Made by a program: the position numbers and the translations under genes | DNA from: CAYLMG01 sp964464635 | GTDB taxonomy: Bacteria; Planctomycetota; Phycisphaerae; Sedimentisphaerales; Anaerobacaceae | Direction: 5' to 3' | Assembly (NCBI GenBank): GCA_964464635.1 | Contig: CAYXGT010000053.1 | Location: 1 to 20,488, forward strand | Length of the DNA: 20,488 nucleotides | Notes under the pieces: generated by a model | What the model was told of the DNA's origin: nothing | Databases searched by the model: none | Seen by the model: the letters and a program-made list of their open reading frames with translations, nothing else | Shown here: piece by piece, positions 1 to 6,961 of the stretch | Position numbering within the stretch: position 1 is the stretch's first letter | How the letters are laid out: each line of letters starts with the position of its first letter

Positions 1-1425
1 CCTGCGGACATATCGAAACAGGAAAATACAATCAAGCGCGAGGTGACAATAGTAATAGACCGCTCGGGCAGTATGCGGGGAGAAAAAATCGAGCAGGTAA
101 AAGAGGCAGCGCTGCAGATTATATCGGGATTAAAAGAAGATGAGGCGTTTAATGTTATTATCTACAGCAATACGGTCGAGTCATTTTCGAAAAGTGCGGT
201 GAAGAAGAGCAGAGAAACTGAGCAGGCAGCACAAAAATATATCGATGGAATCACGGCGACGGGCGGAACGAATATTTACGATGCATTAAAAACAGCTCTC
301 GAACAGCAGCCTACGAAGGAGTATCTGCCGATAGTATTGTTTTTGACGGACGGCCTGCCGACGGTAGGTAATACTTCGGAGATAGGGATTCGCGAGCTGG
401 CGACAAAAGCGAATCCGTATAAAAGAAGAGTTTTTACGTTCGGCGTCGGCTTTGACGTCAATGCCCCCCTTCTGGAAAAGATTGCAGAGGAATCGAGGGC
501 AAAGGCGGAATTCGTACAACCCAAAGAGGACGTGGAAGTAAAGGTTGGCAGGGTCTTTAAGAGCCTGTCAGGGCCTATTCTGGCTGAGCCTGAGCTTGAG
601 GTTCTTAATAAAGATAGTGGAGAGGCAATCGGACGTGTGCGTGACATTCTGCCGGTTAAGCTACCCGATATGTTCGAAGGCGATAAGCTTATACTGTTAG
701 GACAGTACGTCGGTGATGAGCCGATACAGTTCAGGATAAAGGGTAACTACTTAGGCAAAGAGAGGACCTTTAAGTTTACATTCGAATTTGACAAGGCTGA
801 TATCAAAAACGGTTTTGTTGCCCGGCTGTGGGCGAGCAGAAAGATAGCAGAGCTTATAGATGCCATAAGGCAGATGGGGGCTGAACCGGGTGTATCGACA
901 GATGAGCCGAAGATAAAAGAGCTGGTTGACGAGATTGTAAGGCTGTCAACGGAGTTCGGGATACTGACAGAATACACGGCGTTCCTTGCAAGAGAAGGAA
1001 CGGAGCTGAGCGACAGAGAATTAGTCCTTGAAGAGGCAGGAGCATCGCTTGAAAGACGTGCGATGGGTGTGCGGGCAGGCAAAGGAGCGGTAAGCCAAAG
1101 CTATAACATAGCTGAACAAAAACAGGCGTACATGAGATACGGTAATGAATATCTTGATGAAGATATGCAGCGGGTAAGGATAACAAACGTTCAGCAGATA
1201 AACGACCGTGCATTCTATAACAGGAACAATCAGTGGATAGACAGCATTATAGTTGACAAGGAAAAAGATATTAAGCCGGACAAGATAATTGAATTCGGCA
1301 GCAGGGAATTTTTCGAGCTTGCCGAGAGATTAGCCAAAGAGAACCGTCAGGGCAGTATTGCTCTGCGAGGTGATATTGTATTGTCGGTTGACGGCCAGAT
1401 TATCCTGGTAAAGATGCCGAAGTAA
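1..1425 (+). CDS. VIT/VWA-type von Willebrand factor A domain protein, 5' partial
   Basis: The reading frame is open from base 1, so the gene starts upstream of the window; the GTG at 43 lies inside the first beta strand of the VWA domain and is not a start. A complete MIDAS metal site is visible: DRSGS, then TGGTN, then LTDG. Downstream comes the helical and beta region usual in VIT-VWA proteins (inter-alpha-trypsin inhibitor heavy-chain-like), ending in a short beta-rich tail (DGQIILVKM). The missing N-terminus would be expected to carry a signal peptide and a VIT domain. Such proteins are extracytoplasmic and bind protein partners through a metal-dependent site; no substrate can be named. 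A second VWA gene follows 57 bases later on the same strand, so the two may be co-transcribed. The family call is firm; the function is open. Confidence 0.85.
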   Translation, partial: PADISKQENTIKREVTIVIDRSGSMRGEKIEQVKEAALQIISGLKEDEAFNVIIYSNTVESFSKSAVKKSRETEQAAQKYIDGITATGGTNIYDALKTALEQQPTKEYLPIVLFLTDGLPTVGNTSEIGIRELATKANPYKRRVFTFGVGFDVNAPLLEKIAEESRAKAEFVQPKEDVEVKVGRVFKSLSGPILAEPELEVLNKDSGEAIGRVRDILPVKLPDMFEGDKLILLGQYVGDEPIQFRIKGNYLGKERTFKFTFEFDKADIKNGFVARLWASRKIAELIDAIRQMGAEPGVSTDEPKIKELVDEIVRLSTEFGILTEYTAFLAREGTELSDRELVLEEAGASLERRAMGVRAGKGAVSQSYNIAEQKQAYMRYGNEYLDEDMQRVRITNVQQINDRAFYNRNNQWIDSIIVDKEKDIKPDKIIEFGSREFFELAERLAKENRQGSIALRGDIVLSVDGQIILVKMPK

Positions 1426-1428
1426 AAA

Positions 1429-1477
1429 AGGACACAGAATACAGGACACAGAACACAGAAAATAAATTTAAGGAGAC
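1429..1477 (+). repeat. Heptanucleotide tandem array running into a ribosome binding site
   Basis: Read in steps of seven from 1429, the leader of the next gene gives AGGACAC, AGAATAC, a second AGGACAC and so on, with a consensus near AGRAYAC. Four units (1429-1456) are clear, two (1457-1470) are degenerate, and the seventh (1471-1477, AGGAGAC) is in phase and is itself the Shine-Dalgarno sequence of the gene starting at 1483. It can also be read as two 14-mers with 13 of 14 bases the same (1430-1443 and 1444-1457). Confidence 0.7.
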
Positions 1478-1482
1478 AAGAA

Positions 1483-2691
1483 ATGAGAAATTTGAGAATA
1501 ATTTTAGGTTTTGTAATTTTGTCGGTTGTTTGTGCTAATGCAGTAGCAGCCGAACAAGCGGGTTTGGAAAAGACAATTGTTGATTCCAATACAATAAACC
1601 AAAAGCCCATCGTACAGATGGCGATACTGCTGGATACGAGCGGCAGTATGTCGGGGCTCATCGACCAGGCAAGAGGTGAACTGTGGGCGATTGTTAACGA
1701 GTTTATCTATGCGAGAAAAAACGGCGATGCGCCCGAGGTTCAGGTGGCACTGTTCGAGTACGGCAAAAGCTCGGTTCCCTCAGAAGATGGTTTCGTAAGA
1801 CTGATTGTGCCATTCACGACGGACCTGGATAAGGTATCGGAGGAGCTTTTCGCATTGACGACAAACGGCGGTGACGAGTATTGCGGCTGGGTAATAAAAG
1901 ATGCTGTTGAAAAGCTGAAATGGAGCGAGAGAGCGGAAGATTTGAAGGTGATTTTTATTGCGGGTAATGAGCCTTTCACACAGGGCAAGGTAGCTTACAG
2001 AGAGAGCTGCAAGGCAGCGATAGAGAAAGGCATAATCGTTAATACGATTCACTGCGGTTCAGAGAGTGAAGGCATCAACGGCCAATGGCGGGATGGTGCG
2101 GTGCTTGCGGACGGCAGGTTTTTGAATATCGACCATAATCGTGAGATTGTTCATATAGCCGCGCCGCAGGACCAACAAATCACAGCGCTGAATTCAAGGC
2201 TGAACGAGACATATATCGCGTACGGCGAAAAAGGCTTAGAGCTCAGTGAAAGACAGCAGGAGCAGGATAAAAATGCTTCGGTTCTGTCGGCGGAGGCTGG
2301 TGTTCAGCGAGCGGTAGCGAAGGCATCGGGTAATTACGTAAATGCCGGCTGGGACCTGGTGGACGCTGTGAATAATAATAAGCTGAAAGTCGAAGAGCTG
2401 AAGGACAAAGAGCTTCCTGAAAATATGCAGACAATGAGCAAGGCTGAAAGAAGTGAATACGTCGAGCAGCAGTCAAAAAAGCGAGCAGAGATTCAGGAGC
2501 AGATTCAAAAGTTGAACGCTGAAAGAAAAAAGTACGTGGCGGCAGAGATGAAAAAGTTACAAAAGGAAGGTGATACATTAGGCTCTGCGGTGATTGAGAC
2601 GATTCGCGAGCAGGCAAAGGGTAAAAGCTTCGAATTCGAGCGGCCGCAGGATGAGACAAAAACAGATGCTGAAAAAAGTGAAGCCAAATAA
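1483..2691 (+). CDS. Secreted VWA domain protein with C-terminal coiled coil
   Basis: This 402-residue protein begins with a signal peptide (basic start, hydrophobic core, likely cleavage after VAA near residue 23). A VWA domain follows with the MIDAS motif DTSGS around residues 51-55 and a second conserved stretch NGGDEYCGW that is typical of this planctomycete and Bacteroidetes VWA subgroup. From about residue 255 onward the sequence is rich in Glu, Lys, Gln and Ala, including runs such as EIQEQIQKLNAERKK, and should form a long coiled coil. The start at 1483 is set by AGGAG at 1471-1475. It follows the upstream VIT/VWA gene by 57 bases, suggesting a paired envelope function. Expected to be periplasmic or surface-exposed and to bind a partner protein through the metal site; the partner is unknown. 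Confidence 0.85.
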   Translation: MRNLRIILGFVILSVVCANAVAAEQAGLEKTIVDSNTINQKPIVQMAILLDTSGSMSGLIDQARGELWAIVNEFIYARKNGDAPEVQVALFEYGKSSVPSEDGFVRLIVPFTTDLDKVSEELFALTTNGGDEYCGWVIKDAVEKLKWSERAEDLKVIFIAGNEPFTQGKVAYRESCKAAIEKGIIVNTIHCGSESEGINGQWRDGAVLADGRFLNIDHNREIVHIAAPQDQQITALNSRLNETYIAYGEKGLELSERQQEQDKNASVLSAEAGVQRAVAKASGNYVNAGWDLVDAVNNNKLKVEELKDKELPENMQTMSKAERSEYVEQQSKKRAEIQEQIQKLNAERKKYVAAEMKKLQKEGDTLGSAVIETIREQAKGKSFEFERPQDETKTDAEKSEAK

Positions 2692-2733
2692 ATCGAACGC
2701 CCTGTTTTTTCAAAACTCCATTAACCTAAAATG

Positions 2734-2774
2734 AAATTAGCTGTAACCTGCTGAGGGTTGCAGCTAATTTTTTT
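2734..2774 (+). terminator. Intrinsic terminator of the VWA gene pair
   Basis: Stem AAATTAGCTGTAACC (2734-2748) pairs with 2756-2770 with one G-T pair, a seven-base loop between them, then a run of T. It lies 43 bases after the stop of the VWA gene. The 12-base stem core TTAGCTGTAACC is used again in the terminator at 4460-4499. Confidence 0.85.
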
Positions 2775-2900
2775 GGGCAGGGATTTGTTTTTTGCATCGT
2801 GTGAATGAACAATATTAATTTTTTGTCAGTTGATATGCCGGATATATTGCATATCTGCCTGATTATACTGAAGGGATGTGAATTTTGTCTGAAAACCTCC

Positions 2901-2929
2901 TTGACAAAAGCGACGTAAAATGCTATAAG
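2901..2929 (+). promoter_or_regulatory. Predicted housekeeping promoter of the FG-GAP gene
   Basis: TTGACA (2901-2906), a 17-base spacer, then TATAAG (2924-2929). This is close to the sigma-70 consensus and sits 51 bases before the start codon at 2981, downstream of the terminator, so the FG-GAP gene is a single-gene unit. Confidence 0.75.
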
Positions 2930-2980
2930 TAATTTAATTGAACATATTTACAATCCGACACAGATTAAGGAGGAACCATT

Positions 2981-4423
2981 ATGCGGTTATCTTATCAAAT
3001 CCATCAGAGCTTTTGGATTGTTTCGGTCATCATCGGGTTTTTATTTGTCACAAATTCTTCCCGGGCCGACTGGCTGGAGCAGCAAAAACTTACTGCCAGT
3101 GATGCCAACCAATATGATTACTTCGGCTATTCAGTTTCAATTGATGGCGATTATGCAATCGTTGGAGCACGTTATTCTGATATGGATGGCCCTTATGATA
3201 ACCGTGGTGCCGCTTATATATTCAAACGAACCGGTACAATCTGGGCTCAGCAGGACAAACTGACAGCTTCTGATGCTCAACCTGGTGACACCTTCGGCTG
3301 TTCGGTCTCAATCAGCGGTGATTATGCCGTCGTCGGAGCTCACTCACACAATAGCCATACCGGTGCCGCTTACATCTTTAAGCGAAATGGTTCGAACTGG
3401 AGCCAGGTGGCCAAATTAACAGCTTCGGACGGCGCGATTAGTGACGAGTTTGGCTTTTCCGTTTCCATAAGCGGTGATTATGCCATTTCCGGAGCATATA
3501 ATGATACCGACTTTGGTGTAAACTACTGCGGCTCAGCTTATATCTTCGAGAAGCCGGTTACCGGCTGGGTTGACATGACCGAGACGACCAAGCTATTCGC
3601 CTACGATCCCGGGCCAACTCCCAGCGAGCGTTTTGGATATTCCGTTGCGATTGATGCCAACTATGCTATCGTGGGGGCCGACCTTAGTAGCCCCTCGCCA
3701 CAATTAGATGATTCCGGAGCCGCCTATATATTCAAACGCGAGGGTATATATTGGAATCAACAGCCACCCAAGCTGACTGCTTCAGACGCTTCAGGCGCAG
3801 ACTGGTTTGGTTGTTCGGTTGCAATTGACGCCAACTATGCCATCGTTGGAGCTACCGGCGATGATATCGATGCTGTTAATGGGCAGACCGGCTGTGCATA
3901 CATATTCAAGTGTATTGGTGGCCCAGTCTGGATTGAACAGGATATTCTGTTCGCCAGCGATCCCTTCAAGTCCGATTATTTTGGCAACTCCGTTTCCATT
4001 AGTGGCGATTATGCTCTTGTGGGAACTCCTGGCTTCCTTAAACCAAGAGGGGCAGGATATGTATTCAGACGCGCGCGCGTTGGTACTACGTGGCCACAAC
4101 TGGAAAAATTGACTGTCGCGGATATCAATTCTTCTGATACTTTCGGCTGGTCCGTTTCAATCGACGACGGTTATGCCATCATAGGAGCTAATAATGATGA
4201 TAATCACGGTACGGCATTCATATTCGAGCAGGTCTGTCCGACTTCCGACCTGACCGATGATTGCTGCGTGGATTATGATGACCTGGAGAAATTTACCTTA
4301 TTCTGGCTGTATACCGGCTGTGACACTATGATCGACTGCGCAGGAACAGACCTGAACGGCGACGGGACAGTCAATTTCATCGATTATGCCAGGCTTGCCA
4401 ACGAATGGCTGGAATACAATTAA
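2981..4423 (+). CDS. Secreted FG-GAP repeat protein with dockerin-like tail
   Basis: A 480-residue exported protein. Residues 1-29 form a signal peptide (cleavage near SRA-D). Seven repeats follow, each starting with FGxSVS or FGxSVA and continuing into a YAIVGA-like strand and a GxAYIF strand; the Phe positions are 48, 105, 158, 218, 276, 334 and 388, a spacing of about 53-60. Seven such repeats fit a complete seven-bladed beta-propeller, as in integrin-type FG-GAP domains. Residues 423-477 hold two dockerin-like units; the second, DLNGDGTVNFIDYARLANEW, has a clear EF-hand-style calcium loop, while the first (DLTDDCC...) is degenerate. This tail is common at the end of secreted Phycisphaerae proteins and may serve in anchoring or sorting. 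AAGGAGG at 2967-2973 fixes the start. It has its own promoter and terminator. The ligand is unknown. Confidence 0.85.
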   Translation: MRLSYQIHQSFWIVSVIIGFLFVTNSSRADWLEQQKLTASDANQYDYFGYSVSIDGDYAIVGARYSDMDGPYDNRGAAYIFKRTGTIWAQQDKLTASDAQPGDTFGCSVSISGDYAVVGAHSHNSHTGAAYIFKRNGSNWSQVAKLTASDGAISDEFGFSVSISGDYAISGAYNDTDFGVNYCGSAYIFEKPVTGWVDMTETTKLFAYDPGPTPSERFGYSVAIDANYAIVGADLSSPSPQLDDSGAAYIFKREGIYWNQQPPKLTASDASGADWFGCSVAIDANYAIVGATGDDIDAVNGQTGCAYIFKCIGGPVWIEQDILFASDPFKSDYFGNSVSISGDYALVGTPGFLKPRGAGYVFRRARVGTTWPQLEKLTVADINSSDTFGWSVSIDDGYAIIGANNDDNHGTAFIFEQVCPTSDLTDDCCVDYDDLEKFTLFWLYTGCDTMIDCAGTDLNGDGTVNFIDYARLANEWLEYN

Positions 4424-4459
4424 TTGCCGTTTTTCTACAAGAACAATAAAGAAAGAATG

Positions 4460-4499
4460 TTAGCTGTAACCAGCAATTGGTTACAGCTAATTTTTTTTT
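4460..4499 (+). terminator. Intrinsic terminator of the FG-GAP gene
   Basis: Perfect 12-bp stem TTAGCTGTAACC (4460-4471) with 4479-4490, seven-base loop, then nine T. The stem matches the terminator at 2734-2774. The T tract ends against the stop codon (4498-4500) of the convergent kinase gene, so the two transcription units share this boundary. Confidence 0.9.
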
Positions 4500-5802
4500 A
4501 CGATAAGAGTCGCTGTTTGCACCAGGGACAATAGCTGAAGAACTCTGTATCGACAGGCCAGGAACACCTTGAGCAAACCTCAGGGAAAGGTTTGACGTGC
4601 CAGGTTTGTTTTACCTTCCTGTGGCACCAGGGACAATAACGCATAAAGCGCATAAGCTTTCCGCCACAATAGCGGCAGTGAGAATGGTAACGAACACCCT
4701 TTGTTTTATGCTTGTGCGGCGAACGGAAACCCGGGCCATAACACCACGGACAGAAACGCCACTCGGGCAAAACGCCCCTGTGACAATCGGGGCAGATATA
4801 GTTGAAGCGGGCAAGTGTATCAAAACGATTTTTAGCAGAACCGCAGTTAGGACAGATAAGCATAGATTCGTCTATCAGCTGGTCACAATCGAGGCACTGA
4901 TAAAGGTTTTGAAAGATTTTTCCATATTTTTTCCTGAAAGCGATTCTGCGCAGCTTACGCCAGTCAGGCTCTTTTATCTCGGAGTCCGGCTGGAGAACCT
5001 TTTTTAGGCTTTTCGGCAGAGCTTCTTTTAAGGCGATGTGCATTTTTTCGGCGTTTTGAAAACGTTTTTTCGCGTCAACAGAAAGTGCCCTTTTAATAAA
5101 AATAGCATAAGACTTGCTGATTTTTTTTGTAAGTCTGCTGTCATCGATTTTTTTCCATGTGAATGGCCATTTCGGCAGAACGCCGGTTATGTATTCATAG
5201 AGGATTATAGCGACGGCGAAACAGTCGCTTTTATAAGTCGGGTAGCCGTAAGCCTGCTCCGGAGCGACATAGCCGGGTGTGCCGAAATCATCAATCGTTT
5301 TGATTCTGCCCTTGCGTTTGACGGCAATTCCGAAATCGCCGAGCGCAGCTCTTTTGTCCTGAAATAAAAAAATATTCGATGGTGTAACATCACAGTGGAC
5401 AATTTTGTTTTTATGAGCATAGGCAAGGCCTTCAAGAACCTGTAAGATTATGAAAGTTATAGAGCGCACCGACATCGGTTTGGAGCAGTCGTCGAGCGTT
5501 CTCGTTGAGAGCTCAGTTGCGAGAACAACATATCCTTTGATTATATCGGCGTTTTTTACAGACAGGATGTTCGGGTGCCTTAGCTTTGAGACGGCTTTAA
5601 TCTCACGCAGGAGTAACTCGTTTTTTCTGCGGCCGTTAAAATCATTCAGAGGTATTTTCAGGGCGACCCAGATACCCTCGACGGCATCTCTTGCCTGCCA
5701 GACCTCACAGGAGCCGCCTGAGCCAAGACGTCTGCACAGCCGGTACTTACCGAGCCTCGTACCGGGTTCAAGTTTCAACTTATGTTTTCCCACAGATTTC
5801 AC
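4498..5802 (-). CDS. Ser/Thr protein kinase with four C-terminal zinc ribbons
   Basis: A 434-residue cytoplasmic protein with no membrane segment. The kinase domain (about residues 18-265) shows the glycine loop GSGG at 27-30, the ATP-anchoring Lys49 in VALK, a likely alpha-C Glu67, catalytic Asp138 and Asn143 in HCDVTPSN, DFG at 156-158 and APE at 180-182, so it should be active. Two family positions are unusual: the third glycine of the loop is Cys32 and the HRD arginine is Cys137. Residues 300-434 carry eight CxxC pairs (303/306, 317/320, 337/340, 351/354, 376/379, 390/393, 410/413, 425/428), spaced as four zinc ribbons of the double-zinc-ribbon kind. Planctomycetes have many bacterial Hanks-type kinases, usually with sensor tails; here the tail suggests protein or nucleic-acid binding. 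The start is a GTG at 5802 with GGAGG eleven bases upstream; a slightly different start is possible. Confidence 0.88.
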   Translation of the reverse strand: MKSVGKHKLKLEPGTRLGKYRLCRRLGSGGSCEVWQARDAVEGIWVALKIPLNDFNGRRKNELLLREIKAVSKLRHPNILSVKNADIIKGYVVLATELSTRTLDDCSKPMSVRSITFIILQVLEGLAYAHKNKIVHCDVTPSNIFLFQDKRAALGDFGIAVKRKGRIKTIDDFGTPGYVAPEQAYGYPTYKSDCFAVAIILYEYITGVLPKWPFTWKKIDDSRLTKKISKSYAIFIKRALSVDAKKRFQNAEKMHIALKEALPKSLKKVLQPDSEIKEPDWRKLRRIAFRKKYGKIFQNLYQCLDCDQLIDESMLICPNCGSAKNRFDTLARFNYICPDCHRGVLPEWRFCPWCYGPGFRSPHKHKTKGVRYHSHCRYCGGKLMRFMRYCPWCHRKVKQTWHVKPFPEVCSRCSWPVDTEFFSYCPWCKQRLLS

Positions 5803-5899
5803 AACAGGACCAGCCTCCGGTAATCATCTAAAATTCGTCTGCTGCCTATGAGCCGAATCAAGAGGTTAATAATTTTTATATAAAAGTCAAACTTTTTTA

Positions 5900-5928
5900 T
5901 TGACCAAATGGCCGGCACTGACTAAATA
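5900..5928 (+). promoter_or_regulatory. Candidate promoter of the DksA-like gene
   Basis: TTGACC (5900-5905), 17 bases, then TAAATA (5923-5928). The -35 is good and the -10 is weak. The leader to the start at 6075 would be about 140 bases. The -10 lies inside the inverted repeat at 5919-5932. Confidence 0.4.
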
Positions 5929-5950
5929 GTCATCTCAATGAAAACATTGA
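5919..5950. promoter_or_regulatory. Two adjacent inverted repeats, possible operator
   Basis: TGACTAAATAGTCA (5919-5932) has perfect 6-base arms around AA. Immediately after it, TCAATGAAAACATTGA (5935-5950) has perfect 6-base arms around AAAA. They lie between the divergent kinase (-) and DksA-like (+) genes, the first covering the candidate -10. A regulator binding here is an inference. Confidence 0.4.
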
Positions 5951-6074
5951 TACAAGGTACGAGGCCAAACCGGCTGCTGCAAGAACAAAACAGAGTCAAA
6001 AAGTCGGCTCCCGATGCCCTCTGTAAAAGAACCGCTGAGGCGACTAAACCGGAGTGGCCGGAGAAGTTTTTTCT

Positions 6075-6548
6075 ATGAAAAAGAGAAGAGAAACCGGAAA
6101 TAAAAAGTTGAAGACGGCGGAATTAGAAAAGTTCAGAGCGGTACTGCTGGCAAAAGCGACAGAGATACTGAGCAGCGTGTCGAGCATGGAAATCGAGGCA
6201 CTGCACCGCGAAAGAAGTGACTTGTCAAATATGCCTATACATATGGCAGATATAGGCAGTGATAACTTCGAAATAGAAAATACACTCGGCCTGATGGACA
6301 GCGAAAAGAAACTCCTGCTCGAGATTTATGACGCGCTGCGGCGAATAGATGAGGGTACTTACGGTATTTGTGAAAACAACGATGAGCCGATAGGCAAAGT
6401 AAGACTTGAGGCGGTTCCGTGGGCAAGATACTGCTTAGGCTGTGCATCTCTATTGGAAAAAAAGGGATATGCCCCTGAAGTCAAAAAGGCAAAAGATAAT
6501 GAAGTAGCAGAAGAAGAGGAACAAGAAGGGCAGGAGAGCTCGGAATAG
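6075..6548 (+). CDS. DksA/TraR-family transcriptional regulator with degenerate zinc finger
   Basis: A 157-residue protein of the DksA/TraR family, which acts on RNA polymerase through its secondary channel. The N-terminal half is predicted helical (coiled-coil part), followed by LLLEIYDALRRIDEGTYGIC and LEAVPWARYCLGC, the family's zinc-finger region. The normal four-cysteine CxxC...CxxC finger is reduced here: the first pair reads CENN (one Cys only) while the second, CLGC, is intact, leaving three cysteines. The protein ends in an acidic tail (EVAEEEEQEGQESSE). The ATG at 6075 is preferred because GGAG lies at 6060-6063; a GTG at 6054 in frame would add seven residues. The lysine microprotein gene at 6608 follows 59 bases later before a shared terminator, so the two are probably one transcript. 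Confidence 0.85.
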   Translation: MKKRRETGNKKLKTAELEKFRAVLLAKATEILSSVSSMEIEALHRERSDLSNMPIHMADIGSDNFEIENTLGLMDSEKKLLLEIYDALRRIDEGTYGICENNDEPIGKVRLEAVPWARYCLGCASLLEKKGYAPEVKKAKDNEVAEEEEQEGQESSE

Positions 6549-6607
6549 AAACAGGTTCATACAGGTTGAGCCTGAAAATTACTGTTTTACTTACAAGGAG
6601 GTAAAAT

Positions 6608-6661
6608 ATGGCTAAGAAAAAAGCAGGAAAAAAGAAAGCCACAAAGAAGAAAAAGAAGTAA
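6608..6661 (+). CDS. Lysine-rich 17-residue microprotein
   Basis: The ATG at 6608 opens a frame encoding MAKKKAGKKKATKKKKK and then TAA. Eleven of seventeen residues are lysine; the rest are Ala, Gly, Thr and Met. The evidence that it is translated is a perfect AAGGAGG (6596-6602) five bases before the ATG, its place between the DksA-like gene and a strong intrinsic terminator (6681-6719), and the absence of another start that this site could serve. The composition resembles the lysine/alanine tails of bacterial histone-H1-like proteins, so binding to nucleic acid or to an acidic protein partner is plausible. It is too short for usual gene calling. I do not recognise a named family. Confidence 0.6.
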   Translation: MAKKKAGKKKATKKKKK

Positions 6662-6680
6662 CTATTGAAAGGATTTAATC

Positions 6681-6719
6681 AAAAAGCCTCCGGTGCACAA
6701 TCGCCGGAGGCTTTTTTTT
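6681..6719 (+). terminator. Strong intrinsic terminator after the microprotein gene
   Basis: Stem AAAAAGCCTCCGG (6681-6693) pairs with CCGGAGGC and the following T bases (6704-6716), with a ten-base loop. Eight T follow the G+C part of the stem. It lies 19 bases after the microprotein stop. Confidence 0.92.
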
Positions 6720-6795
6720 ATCATAACCGACCGGCAATCACCGGCGAGAGAACTGACAGAATAATTTTCAGTTACTTTTAAGCCTTTTAAAGAAG

Positions 6796-6824
6796 TTGCA
6801 AAAAGAGAAGAAAAAGATTAAACT
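6796..6824 (+). promoter_or_regulatory. Candidate promoter of tRNA-Arg
   Basis: TTGCAA (6796-6801), 17 bases, TAAACT (6819-6824), followed by the tRNA 18 bases later. Each box matches four of six consensus bases, so support is moderate; position and spacing are right. Confidence 0.4.
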
Positions 6825-6841
6825 TCGCTTTTCTGGTCCGT

Positions 6842-6915
6842 GCGCCCGTAGCTCAATTGGATAGAGTCGCGGACTTCGAATCCGAAGGTTGCAGGTTCGA
6901 GTCCTGCCGGGCGCG
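6842..6915 (+). tRNA. tRNA-Arg, anticodon TCG
   Basis: A full cloverleaf folds from 74 bases. Acceptor GCGCCCG (6842-6848) pairs with CGGGCGC (6908-6914), with discriminator G at 6915. The D arm starts GCTC, the anticodon loop is CTTCGAA (anticodon TCG, reading CGA-family arginine codons), the variable loop is five bases, and the T arm GCAGG/TTCGAGT/CCTGC is perfect. CCA is not encoded. The first pair of the anticodon stem (27-43) is a G-A mismatch, and D-stem pair 10-25 is G-T. No terminator separates it from the dehydrogenase gene at 6962. Confidence 0.92.
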
Positions 6916-6961
6916 TTGAAATTTACGGCAAACTTATTGTAAATCAATTGAGGAGTAAATA

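Noticed and set aside
4068..4079. Short GC-alternating run in the FG-GAP gene
   Set aside because: Too short to signify Z-DNA or a slippage site; it encodes ordinary residues RRAR.
4498..5802. The kinase being a pseudokinase because HRD reads HCD
   Set aside because: The catalytic Asp, Asn, Lys and DFG are all present; loss of the HRD arginine occurs in active non-RD kinases.
6842..6961. Genomic-island attachment at the 3' end of the tRNA
   Set aside because: No integrase follows and I see no repeated copy of the tRNA 3' end elsewhere in the window.
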